Source: Pseudomonas huaxiensis (GTDB taxonomy: Bacteria > Pseudomonadota > Gammaproteobacteria > Pseudomonadales > Pseudomonadaceae). From it: DNA of 64,000 nt. The translations under genes were made by a program, and so were the position numbers. Within the stretch, counting starts at the first letter, position 1, and each line of letters begins with the position of its first letter. The stretch lies in the NCBI RefSeq assembly GCF_003231275.1, contig NZ_QKVL01000009.1, positions 1 to 64,000 on the forward strand. The letters run 5' to 3'. Under the pieces are notes generated by a model. The model saw only the letters and a program-made list of their open reading frames with translations. It did no database searches and was not told the DNA's origin. Shown here one piece after another: positions 9,180 through 16,977 of this stretch.

Positions 9180-9821
9180 ATGGATCTTCACTCGATACTC
9201 GCCTTCACCCTGGTCGCCGCGATCGCCATTGCCAGCCCCGGGCCGGCGACCTTGATGGCCATCAACAACAGCCTGGCGCACGGCCAACGCAGCGCCGTGT
9301 GGTCGTCCCTCGGTAATGCGAGTGGTTTGTTCTGCCTGTCGGCGGCGGCGATGCTCGGTTTGGGCGCGTTGCTGCTCAGCTCGGAATGGCTGTTCAACGC
9401 GGTGAAAATCCTCGGTGCCGGCTACCTGTTTTACCTTGGCGCCAAGCAACTGCTGAACAAGCGCCCGATGCTCGCGGAAGGTATCGAGGAGGGCGCCGAG
9501 AAAGTCCGGCCCACCCGGCTCAAACTGTACAAATCGGCGTTTTTGACTGCGGTCACCAACCCCAAGGCGACGATGTTCTTCACCGCGCTGTTTCCGCAAT
9601 TCATCGACCAGAGCGCGGCGCTGCTGCCGCAGTTCTTTATTCTGACGGGGATCTTCATGACGTTGTCGGTCACGTCGTTAAGCCTGTACGCCGCGCTTGC
9701 CTCGCGGGCCAAAGGCGTCCTGACCCGGCCCGCGCTGTCGCGCTGGGTGAGTCGTGTGGTGGGCACCACGTTTATTGGGTTTGGTGCGGCGATTCTCACC
9801 CTGCGTCGGCAGACGGTGTAA
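9180..9821 (+). CDS. LysE/RhtB-family amino-acid exporter
   Basis: A 213-residue inner-membrane exporter of amino acids or related metabolites. Six hydrophobic segments are visible. The N-terminal family signature ASPGPATLMAINNSLAHG is intact, and a basic loop follows the third segment. It reads from the ATG at 9180; an upstream extension to 9147 lacks family similarity. A strong hairpin follows at 9836. A decayed second copy of the last part of this gene lies 1 kb downstream at 10694-10803, showing that this 3' end was duplicated. Confidence 0.88.
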   Translation: MDLHSILAFTLVAAIAIASPGPATLMAINNSLAHGQRSAVWSSLGNASGLFCLSAAAMLGLGALLLSSEWLFNAVKILGAGYLFYLGAKQLLNKRPMLAEGIEEGAEKVRPTRLKLYKSAFLTAVTNPKATMFFTALFPQFIDQSAALLPQFFILTGIFMTLSVTSLSLYAALASRAKGVLTRPALSRWVSRVVGTTFIGFGAAILTLRRQTV

Positions 9822-9835
9822 CGCTGCTGTTGGGC

Positions 9836-9888
9836 AAACCCATTGGGGCCCTTCGCGAAGGTTCGGCGTGAAGGGCCCCAATGGGTTT
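9836..9888 (+). terminator. Strong hairpin after the LysE gene
   Basis: Perfect 18-base inverted arms (AAACCCATTGGGGCCCTT and complement) around a 17-base loop, 14 bases after the LysE stop. There is no long U tract, only TTTAA after the stem. It probably terminates transcription from both sides. Confidence 0.7.
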
Positions 9889-9930
9889 AACGGGCTGCCA
9901 TTACGCGAGTGCGCGTCTATTTGAGGTCGA

Positions 9931-10020
9931 TCACTTCAGTGGTGATTCGATCCGGCTCAGATGAGACTTCGCCAACCTTTCGCAAATTTCCAACGAATGA
10001 CAAGTCGCCCACGTCAGCTT
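9931..10020 (-). pseudogene. 3' relic of a DUF3077-like gene
   Basis: Read on the minus strand this segment encodes LTWATCHSLEICERLAKSHLSRIESPLK followed by a stop, split here as LTWATCHSLEICE and RLAKSHLSRIESPLK. It aligns in frame with the last 28 or so residues of the intact protein at 10847-11149 (LAWATCHSLEICEALVESLLGRVERP). No start remains, because the 5' part is missing where the hypothetical gene at 10029 begins. It is one half of a reciprocal duplication. Confidence 0.75.
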
Positions 10021-10028
10021 TTTTACAC

Positions 10029-10508
10029 TTATTTCAAGATAGTATTGAGGTCAACGCTTTTTAGGCCCAATGAGGAGCCGGGAGGCGCGAAGTTGGGGCC
10101 TTTAATATGTAAAGTTCCGTGATCAAACCCTGCAGGCACCATAAACGGTGAGAACGTAGTTTGCCACCCAGGAAGCGCCCGATAATTGAAGATAATTGTC
10201 TCCAACTCCTTGTCAGCGGCGTCGTAAAAAATGATTACCCCCTCCCCACGGATCCATTCTGTGGATTGTGGAGAAATATGGTTTACTTCCAGCCAAATCC
10301 AGGCTTCAAGTCCAGCGTCCAGGCGTGTGAATTTTTGTTCGATAAACGCCGTCGAATCAAAGTAAACATAATCGAATAAGTTTTCTCTGTCGTTGGCGTG
10401 TACGACAGTTAGCGGGGCTTTCCAATGATTCAGTTTCTCTTTGAATTCAGGGTTTCGGAGCACATTGGCGCCTTTTAAATGCATGTCAACCTTGTTTGTC
10501 GTGTTCAT
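10029..10508 (-). CDS. Hypothetical protein, predicted beta-rich, possibly acquired
   Basis: 159 residues, not recognised as a named family. A good AAGGA ribosome site precedes the ATG at 10508. There is no signal peptide or membrane segment. The sequence alternates short hydrophobic and aromatic stretches (LEAWIWLEVNHISP, GWQTTFSPFMVP, GTLHIKGPNF), which looks like a jelly-roll or carbohydrate-binding-type beta sandwich; that is inference only. It is visibly AT-richer than neighbouring genes. It sits exactly between relics of flanking genes: its stop is about 10 bases from the DUF3077-like relic, and a LysE relic lies behind its start. This suggests arrival by insertion or recombination. Confidence 0.6.
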   Translation of the reverse strand: MNTTNKVDMHLKGANVLRNPEFKEKLNHWKAPLTVVHANDRENLFDYVYFDSTAFIEQKFTRLDAGLEAWIWLEVNHISPQSTEWIRGEGVIIFYDAADKELETIIFNYRALPGWQTTFSPFMVPAGFDHGTLHIKGPNFAPPGSSLGLKSVDLNTILK

Positions 10509-10693
10509 CTCTAGGTCCTTCTCATATTTGGTTTGATAGGGCCTGCCCTGATGAACTACAAGGTGGGCAGTCGATACAGCCTATGTCATGCGCCCAGCGC
10601 TGTGCTACTGGTAGAAATGTCAGGTTCGACGTCGAATACAAGAGCGTAATGTGGAGAGTTTCAGGTGCCTAAGTCCTTCACCCTGGTCGGCAA

Positions 10694-10803
10694 TTCATGG
10701 CGTTGTCGGTGACGTTCTTGGGCCTGTAAGCCGCGCGGTGGTGGGCACCACGTTTATTGGTTTTGGTGCGGCGATTGTGACGGTGCGGCGGCAGGGGGCG
10801 TAA
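10694..10803 (+). pseudogene. 3' relic of a LysE-type exporter gene
   Basis: This stretch repeats the end of the LysE gene at 9656-9821: matching words include GTGGTGGGCACCACGTTTAT and GGTGCGGCGATT, then a stop TAA at 10801. About 70 bases are deleted in the middle and an in-frame stop interrupts it (GGCCTGTAAGCC). It has no start and cannot encode a transporter. It is followed by its own hairpin, just as the intact gene is. Confidence 0.85.
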
Positions 10804-10810
10804 GGCTGCG

Positions 10811-10840
10811 GTAAAGGGGCCGCGAGCGCGGCCCCTTTAC
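10811..10840. terminator. Hairpin between LysE relic and DUF3077-like gene
   Basis: Perfect 13-base arms (GTAAAGGGGCCGC and complement) with a GAGC loop, seven bases from the stop of the DUF3077-like gene on the minus strand. It occupies the same relative place as the 9836 hairpin but has a different stem sequence. Confidence 0.75.
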
Positions 10841-10846
10841 GGTCGA

Positions 10847-11149
10847 TCACCTCACCTGCGGCCTTTCGACCCGGCCCAGCAACGACTCCACCAGTGCCTC
10901 GCAAATTTCTAGCGAATGACACGTTGCCCATGCCAATCCGCCGAGCGGCGGCGTGTCGATCATCTCGCAAAGCTGCGCGTTGGTTTCGAAGGCTGACTTC
11001 AAGCTCATGGACAGATGCACCAGGGCATCTTCGATATCGACACCTTCGCACACGGCAAACAGCGGTTTATGGCTGTCATTGCAGGTGCTGAAACGGGTGT
11101 GGACGGTGGTGAGGCGAGGGGCGGGTGGATCGGGGACGATCTTGATCAT
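10847..11149 (-). CDS. DUF3077-like small protein
   Basis: A 100-residue cytoplasmic protein with no membrane segment. The body, roughly residues 25-95 (LFAVCEGVDIEDALVHLS, then LAWATCHSLEICEALVESLL), resembles the small DUF3077/DUF6124-type proteins common in Pseudomonas, whose function is unknown. The start MIKIVPDPP is also typical of that group. An AACTTGGAGAACC ribosome site precedes the ATG at 11149. It has a long leader (see 11150-11513) and a hairpin terminator. A relic of a second copy lies at 9931-10020. Confidence 0.7.
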   Translation of the reverse strand: MIKIVPDPPAPRLTTVHTRFSTCNDSHKPLFAVCEGVDIEDALVHLSMSLKSAFETNAQLCEMIDTPPLGGLAWATCHSLEICEALVESLLGRVERPQVR

Positions 11150-11513
11150 TGCGGTTCTCCAAGTTCAGTGGAGCCGCCACGCATACGTGACCAAACGATG
11201 GGTGGCGACTGTACGCAGGTTGGTCAACCGGGGAACTTGGAACCCGGCGCACACGAAGGTGCCCCACGCACAGCCGCCATAACTCGGAACAGCAGCCATT
11301 ACTCGCTGCTGAATCGGATGCGCACGCCTGAGCGTTAAGTTCCAACAGGTGACCAAACCTGATCGCTGATGTGCAGCGACCGGCGAAGCGTAGGCACTGA
11401 TACCGTGGGAAACAACCGCTCAGGAGGCGCGGAAGTATGATTCGGAAATTGCCTACGGGAAAGTCGTACATCGAAGGGATTTCGTAGCTTTTTGCGTCAC
11501 CTTCCCCGCGAGT
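11150..11513 (-). other. Long leader or non-coding element upstream of the DUF3077-like gene
   Basis: About 360 bases with no convincing protein. Open frames here are cysteine- and arginine-rich with no family features. The decamer GTGACCAAAC occurs twice (11187-11196 and 11349-11358) and a related GTTGGTCAAC lies at about 11219. A CAGCAG/CTGCTG dyad is at about 11292. I recall similar leaders ahead of other small Pseudomonas genes, so a structured 5' leader or small RNA is possible, but nothing here proves it. Confidence 0.35.
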
Positions 11514-12296
11514 TCAACCGCCCGGACTGGCCGCCGACCCTGCCAACAAACCCCCGTCGATATTCACTTCCGTCCCCGTCATATACGCTGCCTCATCCGA
11601 CGCCAGCATCAGCGCCACCGCTGCGACTTCCTCGACCGTGCCGAAGCGCTTGAGCGGCGTATCCGCGACCAAGGCGGCCATCCGCGTGTCGCGATCAGGC
11701 CCGTCGCCGAGCATGGCTTCCCACATCGGCGTCAGAATTGCCCCCGGATGAATCGAGTTGCAGCGAATTCGCCATCCCTGCTGCGCGCAATACAGCGCCA
11801 CCGACTTGGTGTGATTACGCACTGCCGCCTTGGACGACGCATAGGCCGCCGCCCCCGGAATCCCCACCAGCCCGGAGCGCGAGGAAATATTGATGATCGA
11901 GCCCGCACCGCGCCCCTTCATTGCGCCGATCGCATAGCGGCAACCGAGAAAGGTGCCATCCAGATTCACCCGATGCACCGCACGCCAATCCTCCAGGCTC
12001 GCGTGCTCGGGATCGTGCGCCACCACACCCGTCTCGAAACCCGTGATGCCGGCATTGTTCACCAGCACATCCAGCCTCGGCACCTGCTGCGCCAGGCGCA
12101 GCCAGTCGGTTTCGTCAGCAACATCGAGCTTGATGAACTGCGCGCCGATCGCCTGGGCAACCGCCGAGCCGTTCGCCTCATCGATATCGGTCACGATCAC
12201 AGTGCCGCCTTCTTCCTTGAAGCGGGTGGCAACGGCCCGCCCGATGCCGCGTGCGGCGCCGGTGATCAGGCAGGTCTTTCCCTTGAGTCGTTCCAT
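11514..12296 (-). CDS. SDR-family NAD(P)-dependent oxidoreductase
   Basis: A 260-residue classical short-chain dehydrogenase/reductase. The cofactor loop TGAARGIG lies at residues 12-19. An acidic residue after the second strand (VTDIDE) suggests NAD rather than NADP. NNAG, the catalytic serine in NISSRSG and the YASSK pair follow, so the full catalytic set is present. The C-terminus has the usual [16 protein letters not shown] ribosome site precedes the ATG at 12296. The substrate, an alcohol or ketone, cannot be read. It lies 41 bases after the methyltransferase gene on the same strand and may share its transcript. Confidence 0.88.
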   Translation of the reverse strand: MERLKGKTCLITGAARGIGRAVATRFKEEGGTVIVTDIDEANGSAVAQAIGAQFIKLDVADETDWLRLAQQVPRLDVLVNNAGITGFETGVVAHDPEHASLEDWRAVHRVNLDGTFLGCRYAIGAMKGRGAGSIINISSRSGLVGIPGAAAYASSKAAVRNHTKSVALYCAQQGWRIRCNSIHPGAILTPMWEAMLGDGPDRDTRMAALVADTPLKRFGTVEEVAAVALMLASDEAAYMTGTEVNIDGGLLAGSAASPGG

Positions 12297-12337
12297 GGTT
12301 GCTCCGGGTGGGGTGGCTTTTTGCGTGCTATCAACGC

Positions 12338-13006
12338 TTACACGCGCTGCAGAACGTAACTGCTTTCGAAGCCATGCACACTACCCAGCACATTGAAGCC
12401 ACGGAAGAACCCTGTGGCTCTGAGTAGATCGACCGCCGGACCGACCTCAGGCGAGTGATCGAAATCGCGGTAATCGTCGAACACGATGAAGCCGCCCTTT
12501 ACCACGCTCGGCGAATACAGCAGGAAATCCAGCACCACGTTGCGCGTGGTGTGTCCGCCATCGATATGCAACAGCGCAACCTTCGGTTCGAGGTTGTAGA
12601 AGCGTTCGACACTCATCTCCGAATAACCACGGATCACCAACACATCAGGCAGCAGCAGTTCCTTGTAGTGACTGAACTCTTCGAACTGGTTGGGCAGCTC
12701 GAAGGGGTCGATCCCGATAACACGACGCTGGTGGTTGCAGGCCTCGTTCATCAGCATCAACGACTTGCCTTTCCACACGCCGATTTCCACCACGTCACCT
12801 GGCAGATCTTCAATTAGCGTAGAAAGGTAGCCCAGGAGGAGCACATGGTCGTGGAACGATATCTCACGACGGCGCATTGCATGCTCAGGTGGCAAGCTGT
12901 CTTGCGCCTGTTCGAAATGCTGGCCGATCAATTCCCAGACTTGCGTTACGCAGCCAGTCAGTGTCGGGTCGCTGGTGAATTCATTAAGTTCTCGGATAGT
13001 CGTCAT
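12338..13006 (-). CDS. TylF/CmcI-type class I SAM-dependent methyltransferase
   Basis: 222 residues. The SAM-binding motif I is DVVEIGVWKGKS, followed by the acidic end of strand 2 (IGIDPFEL). LLHIDGGHTTRNVVLD and FIVFDDYRDFDHSPEV are typical of the macrocin O-methyltransferase/cephalosporin hydroxylase-like group, where the acidic cluster binds a metal. The substrate is unknown and there is no sugar or polyketide pathway next door. The ATG at 13006 has an AGAGAA-type site. Confidence 0.75.
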   Translation of the reverse strand: MTTIRELNEFTSDPTLTGCVTQVWELIGQHFEQAQDSLPPEHAMRRREISFHDHVLLLGYLSTLIEDLPGDVVEIGVWKGKSLMLMNEACNHQRRVIGIDPFELPNQFEEFSHYKELLLPDVLVIRGYSEMSVERFYNLEPKVALLHIDGGHTTRNVVLDFLLYSPSVVKGGFIVFDDYRDFDHSPEVGPAVDLLRATGFFRGFNVLGSVHGFESSYVLQRV

Positions 13007-13176
13007 GTTTTCTCTACTTCGAACGGCTGGAAGGACGTTTGTTGGTAAGCAAACCGGAGTTCAGGCCAAGGCTGATGCTGCAATAGGGTGAAATTGAGGA
13101 CGGCCTGATTGCGCTGGGTGATGGGGCGAGGACCAATAGGAAAGGCCGCTAATATTGGTTAACCCCATCTGGGCCC

Positions 13177-13243
13177 TTCGCGAGCAAGCTCGCTCCTACA
13201 GGTACAACAGCGGCACTTTTGTAGGAGCGAGCTTGCTCGCGAA
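13177..13243. repeat. REPIN (inverted REP pair)
   Basis: Perfect 24-base arms (13177-13200 and 13220-13243) of the TGTAGGAGCGAGCTTGCTCG type around a 19-base spacer. It overlaps the end of the lipoprotein reading frame on the minus strand. Confidence 0.93.
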
Positions 13244-13477
13244 AATCTCTAATTTCTGATTGGAGTGATGGGAAAACGCTGCCCGAACGGCAGTAGCGGT
13301 CATATCCCCAGAGCCGGAATAGACATTGTCGACGTAGCGCCCGTCGACCGGCGTAGCGATGGTAAAAACTTGCGGGGGATCAAGTTTGTTCGGGGTCGCC
13401 GATACATCCGTTTGCGTGTATTTGGCAGTGCAACCCGCTGCAACAATCGAGAACAGGATTATCAGAAGTTTCTGCAA
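13196..13477 (-). CDS. Small lipoprotein truncated by a REPIN (DUF4823-like N-terminal half)
   Basis: 93 residues from a TTG start at 13477, chosen because GGAGG lies seven bases upstream and because it gives a short lipoprotein signal, QKLLIILFSIVAAGC, with the lipidated cysteine at residue 16. The segment TPVDGRYVDNVYSGSG then TATAVRAAFSHH resembles the N-terminal half of DUF4823-type lipoproteins, which are about twice as long; this family match is tentative. The last 15 or so residues (FASKLAPTKVPLLYL) are encoded by the REPIN itself, and the stop lies inside it. The protein is probably a truncated relic, though it could still be made. A longer ATG start at 13528 is possible but breaks the signal peptide. 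Confidence 0.5.
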   Translation of the reverse strand: MQKLLIILFSIVAAGCTAKYTQTDVSATPNKLDPPQVFTIATPVDGRYVDNVYSGSGDMTATAVRAAFSHHSNQKLEIFASKLAPTKVPLLYL

Positions 13478-13647
13478 GACTTCCCCTCCGTGGAAAGATG
13501 ATTGCCAGTTCCTTGGCAATGCAGGCACGGTACAAGCAAAAATACTAATTTGCCATCATTCTTTGTCGCCCCTTTATCTGTGTAGGCGAAAGCGGTCGCA
13601 CACTGCTTTCCTGTTTCAAACCAGCGCTTTGGCCAGCATTCCCAGCG

Positions 13648-13866
13648 CTATTGGATCTTAAAAATGTTGCTTATCACGGCTAGCGCCTTCTTGCCGTCAG
13701 TAGCATAAATACTATTCAGTAACGTTTGGTCGGCGAGGCGATGCAGGTGAAAGAAATTATAAAAGGCCTGGCCGAACCGTTGTTGTTTGAAGGCACCTTG
13801 GCTCCAGAGAGCCAGGAACTCATCATAAGTAGCGCGCTCGATTTCTAGTTTCGGTCCATTTTCCAT
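13648..13866 (-). CDS. Small hypothetical protein (72 aa)
   Basis: 72 residues from the ATG at 13866, which has GGAGG five bases upstream; the longer frame to 13923 lacks such a site. It is probably soluble, with no signal or membrane segment. Residues 15-55 are aromatic-rich (FLALWSQGAF, FGQAFYNFFHLHRL) and likely helical. Not recognised. It is AT-richer than its neighbours. It stands alone between the truncated lipoprotein and a GNAT gene. Confidence 0.55.
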   Translation of the reverse strand: MENGPKLEIERATYDEFLALWSQGAFKQQRFGQAFYNFFHLHRLADQTLLNSIYATDGKKALAVISNIFKIQ

Positions 13867-13919
13867 ATTGCCTCCACACTCGAGAGCTGTTGCGCTGAAT
13901 GCGAGCGCTGGTGGGATAT

Positions 13920-14477
13920 TCACCGCCCCCGCTTGCGCGAAACCACCGCCTCAATATTCTTGCGCCCAATCAACTTCGGCTGCTCCAACTCCCCCAACCA
14001 CTTGTACATCACCAGGCAATCCACCAACCCCAACCGCCCATGCCGATACGCTTTCGGCAATCTTCCCACCACCTCGAACCCAAGTTTCTGCCACAGCGCA
14101 ACCGCCGCATCATTGGTCGCGACCACGGAATTGAATTGCAGTGCGAGAAATCCTGAGGCGCGGGCCAGTTGTTGGGAGTGTTCGCACATCTGCCGGGCGA
14201 TTCCGCGGCCGCGGGCGGCTTCGTTGACCATATAGCCGCAGTTGCCGACGTGGTTGCCGGGGCCGGCGGCGTTGGCTTTGAGGAAGTAGGCGCCGAGCAG
14301 TTCGTCGTTTTCTTCGGCGACCAGGGTGTGCTGCGGGACGTCCAGCCAGAGGTGGCGGGCTTGTTCGAGGGTCATGGCCGGGTCGTAGGCGTAGGTCTCC
14401 CGGGCGGCAATGATGCTCTGGAAGGTGGGCCAGAAGCGGTCGAAGTCAGCAGCGGTCATCGGGCGGATGTGAAGCAT
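13920..14477 (-). CDS. GNAT-family N-acetyltransferase
   Basis: 185 residues. The acetyl-CoA-binding loop is NEAARGRGIARQM (Q/RxxGxG/A type), followed by a LALQFNSVVATNDAAVALWQKLGF motif B typical of GNATs acting on small molecules or peptides. The N-terminus LHIRPMTAADFD is standard. AAGGAA precedes the ATG at 14477. About 35 residues after motif B form a basic tail (GRKNIEAVVSRKRGR). It is divergent from another GNAT gene at 14559. Substrate unknown. Confidence 0.85.
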   Translation of the reverse strand: MLHIRPMTAADFDRFWPTFQSIIAARETYAYDPAMTLEQARHLWLDVPQHTLVAEENDELLGAYFLKANAAGPGNHVGNCGYMVNEAARGRGIARQMCEHSQQLARASGFLALQFNSVVATNDAAVALWQKLGFEVVGRLPKAYRHGRLGLVDCLVMYKWLGELEQPKLIGRKNIEAVVSRKRGR

Positions 14478-14558
14478 GGTGTTCCTTGGCAGGTGATCGG
14501 GCAGTGGAGAGATGCTAGCGTTGGGCCGCTAGTCATTCAATGTAAGAGAAGGATACTC

Positions 14559-15035
14559 ATGAATTCCATTGTTCTGCGTCCGGCCAGGGCCGGCGACGGC
14601 GCCGCGGTGTTTGCGGTGACGCATCAGTCGATCAGCCGCCTCGGTCGCGAACGCTATTCCAGCGATCAGTTGCTCGGCTGGATGGGCGAGCGCACGCCGG
14701 AGGACTACGAGCGTTCGATCGCCAAGGGCGGGATGGTGGTGGCCTGTATCGCGGATCAGGTCGTCGGGTTTGTCGATGCCGAGCCGGGTGAGGTGACGCG
14801 GTTGTTCGTGCTGGAACAGGCGGCGGGCCAGCAGTTGGGCAGTCGGTTGTTGCAGGTCGGGATCAAGAAGGCGCAGACGCCGGGCGTGCAGCGGGTGCGG
14901 GTGGAGTCGACGCTGAATGCCGAGGGCTTTTATCAGCGCCACGGGTTTGTGACGCTCGGCCATGGCGTGTTTTCCCACGGGGTGGGCGGGGCGCCGATCG
15001 CGGTGGTGTATATGGAACGGCCTGTCACCGGCTGA
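14559..15035 (+). CDS. GNAT-family N-acetyltransferase
   Basis: 158 residues from the ATG at 14559, which has an AGAGAAGGA ribosome site; the frame is open further upstream but only as antisense of the divergent GNAT. The N-terminus is IVLRPARAGDG. The cofactor loop is QAAGQQLGSRLL. The C-terminus has ESTLNAEGFYQRHGF, the usual motif B. The substrate cannot be read. It shares an 81-base promoter region with the divergent GNAT. Confidence 0.85.
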   Translation: MNSIVLRPARAGDGAAVFAVTHQSISRLGRERYSSDQLLGWMGERTPEDYERSIAKGGMVVACIADQVVGFVDAEPGEVTRLFVLEQAAGQQLGSRLLQVGIKKAQTPGVQRVRVESTLNAEGFYQRHGFVTLGHGVFSHGVGGAPIAVVYMERPVTG

Positions 15036-15062
15036 GCCGTGGCAGGCCGTAAGGGTGTTGGT

Positions 15063-15407
15063 TTATTCGCTGGCCTTGCCCACGGCATCCAGCGCCCGGG
15101 CGGAATAGACCAGGGCCGCGCCGGCGTTCATGGCGACGGCGACGCCCAGTGCTTCGGCGATTTCCTCGCGGGTGGCGCCATGCTTGACCGCCTGCTGCGA
15201 GTGCACGGCGATGCAGCCGTCGCAACGGGTGGTGACGGCCACGGCGAGGGAGATCAGTTCGCGGGTCTTGGCGTCGAGGTGGTTGGTCTTGGCCCCGGCG
15301 CCGCTGGCGGTCATGTAGCCGCTGACGGTGTCGGGGGAAAGTTGCTTCAGGTCACCGATGCCGGCCATCAACTGCTTACGGTAGGCATCCCAGTCCATCA
15401 TGCTCAT
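15063..15407 (-). CDS. Carboxymuconolactone decarboxylase/AhpD-like protein
   Basis: 114 residues from the ATG at 15407, preceded by AAGG at good spacing; a GTG at 15416 would add three residues. The AhpD-type redox motif C62-DG-C65 with a histidine four residues on is present in RCDGCIAVHSQQA. It is followed by TREEIAEALGVAVAMNAG, the second family block. Proteins of this type are small all-helical oligomers that work as alkylhydroperoxidases or lactone decarboxylases; the CxxC favours the peroxidase role. Confidence 0.85.
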   Translation of the reverse strand: MSMMDWDAYRKQLMAGIGDLKQLSPDTVSGYMTASGAGAKTNHLDAKTRELISLAVAVTTRCDGCIAVHSQQAVKHGATREEIAEALGVAVAMNAGAALVYSARALDAVGKASE

Positions 15408-15502
15408 CTGCTTCACCTTGTGCGTTGCGACAAATTGAACAGTGAAGCTAGTTTTTTCCAGATTGCCTGGCCGCTGGTCGTTGGTCGCAAGCCGTTAGTG
15501 CT

Positions 15503-16900
15503 TTAGGCCAGTACGTTCACCACCGCCAGCAGGCTGACCACGGCCATGACCACCGCAATCGCCATGCGCTGGATCCAGCGGCGCTGGAACGCGGCGTCGC
15601 CTCCCGCCAGTTGAATGGCCATTTCGATCTTGCCCGGCGAGGCGAGGATGGAGATCGCCGCCGCGACGTTATGGGTGGCCATGAACAGCAGCAGGTCGGC
15701 ACCCAGCGAGCGGGAAATCTCCGCCTGGGTGGCGGCGAACATGGCGTTGGAACCGCTGCTCGAGCCGGTGACGAAACCGCCCAGTGCGCCGACGAAGGGC
15801 GACATCGCCAGGTAGCCCGAGCCGATTTCAGCGAGCAGGCGGGCGAGGTACGCCGCAGTGCCAGTGACGGCCATGACGATGCCCATGAAGATGAACAGCG
15901 CGGTCACCGGCGCCACTTGCAGCCAGGCTTTCCACGCGCGGGACCAGGGCTCGGCCGGCGGACGCCCCGCGCAGAACCACAGCGCGGCGACAAACAGCCA
16001 GAGCGCGGGGGAGGCGAGGTAGCGCCATTGCTCCGGCAGATGACCGAAGCGCATCACCGCGCCCATCACCAGCACGCCGCCCAGCAACAGGCCGTAGGCC
16101 TGAAGTGCGCGGCGGCCGATGGGCAGAAGGGGTTCGCTGCCGTGAGCGCGTCGGCTGCTCCAGAGCAGATGCAGGCAAATGATCGCCACGCTGCCGAGGG
16201 CGCCGGCGGGGGCGGTGCCGAAGGCGAGGTTGGACAGTCCGACGACGGTGGCGAAGACCAGCGCCGAGACCCCCGCCAATGCCAGCGCGCGGCCTCGCTC
16301 ACCGGGCGCGCTGATCAGCCAGGCCGCCACGCCGCCGGTGATGGCGAAGGGGATGATGCTCAGCAGTGCCGAGGCGATGCCCAGTTCATCGAAGCCGATG
16401 CCGGCCAGGCTGGCGGCGATCATAGTGCCCGGCCCCATCGACCCCCACGGCACCGCGCACAGGCCGAGTAGGCCGATCAAAGCCGCTTGGCGCGCCGGCA
16501 GGCCCATGAATACCAGCAGCGGAATGCCGATGGTCACGCCGATACCGAAGCCGGTGACCGATTCGGCAAACGGCGTGATGCCGTGGACCACCAGCAGCAC
16601 GGCGGCGACGCCGGTGCCGGCGCGGCCCTTGATCCAGTTGGCCAGCGCCGCCTGCGCGCCGGCATGGCGCAGCACTTCCGACATCAACAAACCGCCGCCG
16701 ACGATCAATACGACCTCTGCTACCAGCGGCAACCATTTGAGGCTTGCATAGCCGATTTCCGTTGCGGGCAGTGGAAACGCCATAATCGCCGCAACGATCG
16801 CGGCGACCACCCCCAGCATCGCGGCATGCAAGGAGCGCATGCCGAAGCCAAGGGCCAGGATGGAGGACAACACGGGGGAGGCTGCGAGGAATGCATTCAT
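15503..16900 (-). CDS. LctP-family permease (lactate/glycolate-type)
   Basis: A 465-residue inner-membrane permease with about 12-14 hydrophobic segments. Family blocks include ESVTGFGIGVTIGIPLL and GGFVTGSSSGSNAMFAATQ, both diagnostic of the L-lactate permease (LctP/LldP) family. It is shorter than LldP (about 550), as are many pseudomonad paralogues. It is divergent from a cupin-type regulator that very probably controls it. The substrate is likely a small 2-hydroxy acid, but the regulator and missing catabolic genes leave this open. Confidence 0.82.
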   Translation of the reverse strand: MNAFLAASPVLSSILALGFGMRSLHAAMLGVVAAIVAAIMAFPLPATEIGYASLKWLPLVAEVVLIVGGGLLMSEVLRHAGAQAALANWIKGRAGTGVAAVLLVVHGITPFAESVTGFGIGVTIGIPLLVFMGLPARQAALIGLLGLCAVPWGSMGPGTMIAASLAGIGFDELGIASALLSIIPFAITGGVAAWLISAPGERGRALALAGVSALVFATVVGLSNLAFGTAPAGALGSVAIICLHLLWSSRRAHGSEPLLPIGRRALQAYGLLLGGVLVMGAVMRFGHLPEQWRYLASPALWLFVAALWFCAGRPPAEPWSRAWKAWLQVAPVTALFIFMGIVMAVTGTAAYLARLLAEIGSGYLAMSPFVGALGGFVTGSSSGSNAMFAATQAEISRSLGADLLLFMATHNVAAAISILASPGKIEMAIQLAGGDAAFQRRWIQRMAIAVVMAVVSLLAVVNVLA

Positions 16901-16914
16901 TTCGAAACTCGACG

Positions 16915-16943
16915 TTTGCGTATGCGCAATTATTATTTGCGTA
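16915..16943. promoter_or_regulatory. Repeated TTTGCGTA operator between permease and regulator
   Basis: The octamer TTTGCGTA occurs at 16915-16922 and 16936-16943, 21 bases apart (two helical turns), with a TGCG..CGCA dyad between them. It lies in the 77-base region between the divergent LctP and XRE-cupin genes. It is a good candidate binding site for the regulator. Confidence 0.5.
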
Positions 16944-16977
16944 ACGGTAAAATCGCAAGGCTAAAAAAAGGCTCAGG

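Noticed and set aside
11076..11471. 131-codon minus-strand frame in the leader of the DUF3077-like gene
   Set aside because: It is cysteine- and arginine-rich, overlaps the real gene in another frame and has no start signal. Treated as non-coding.
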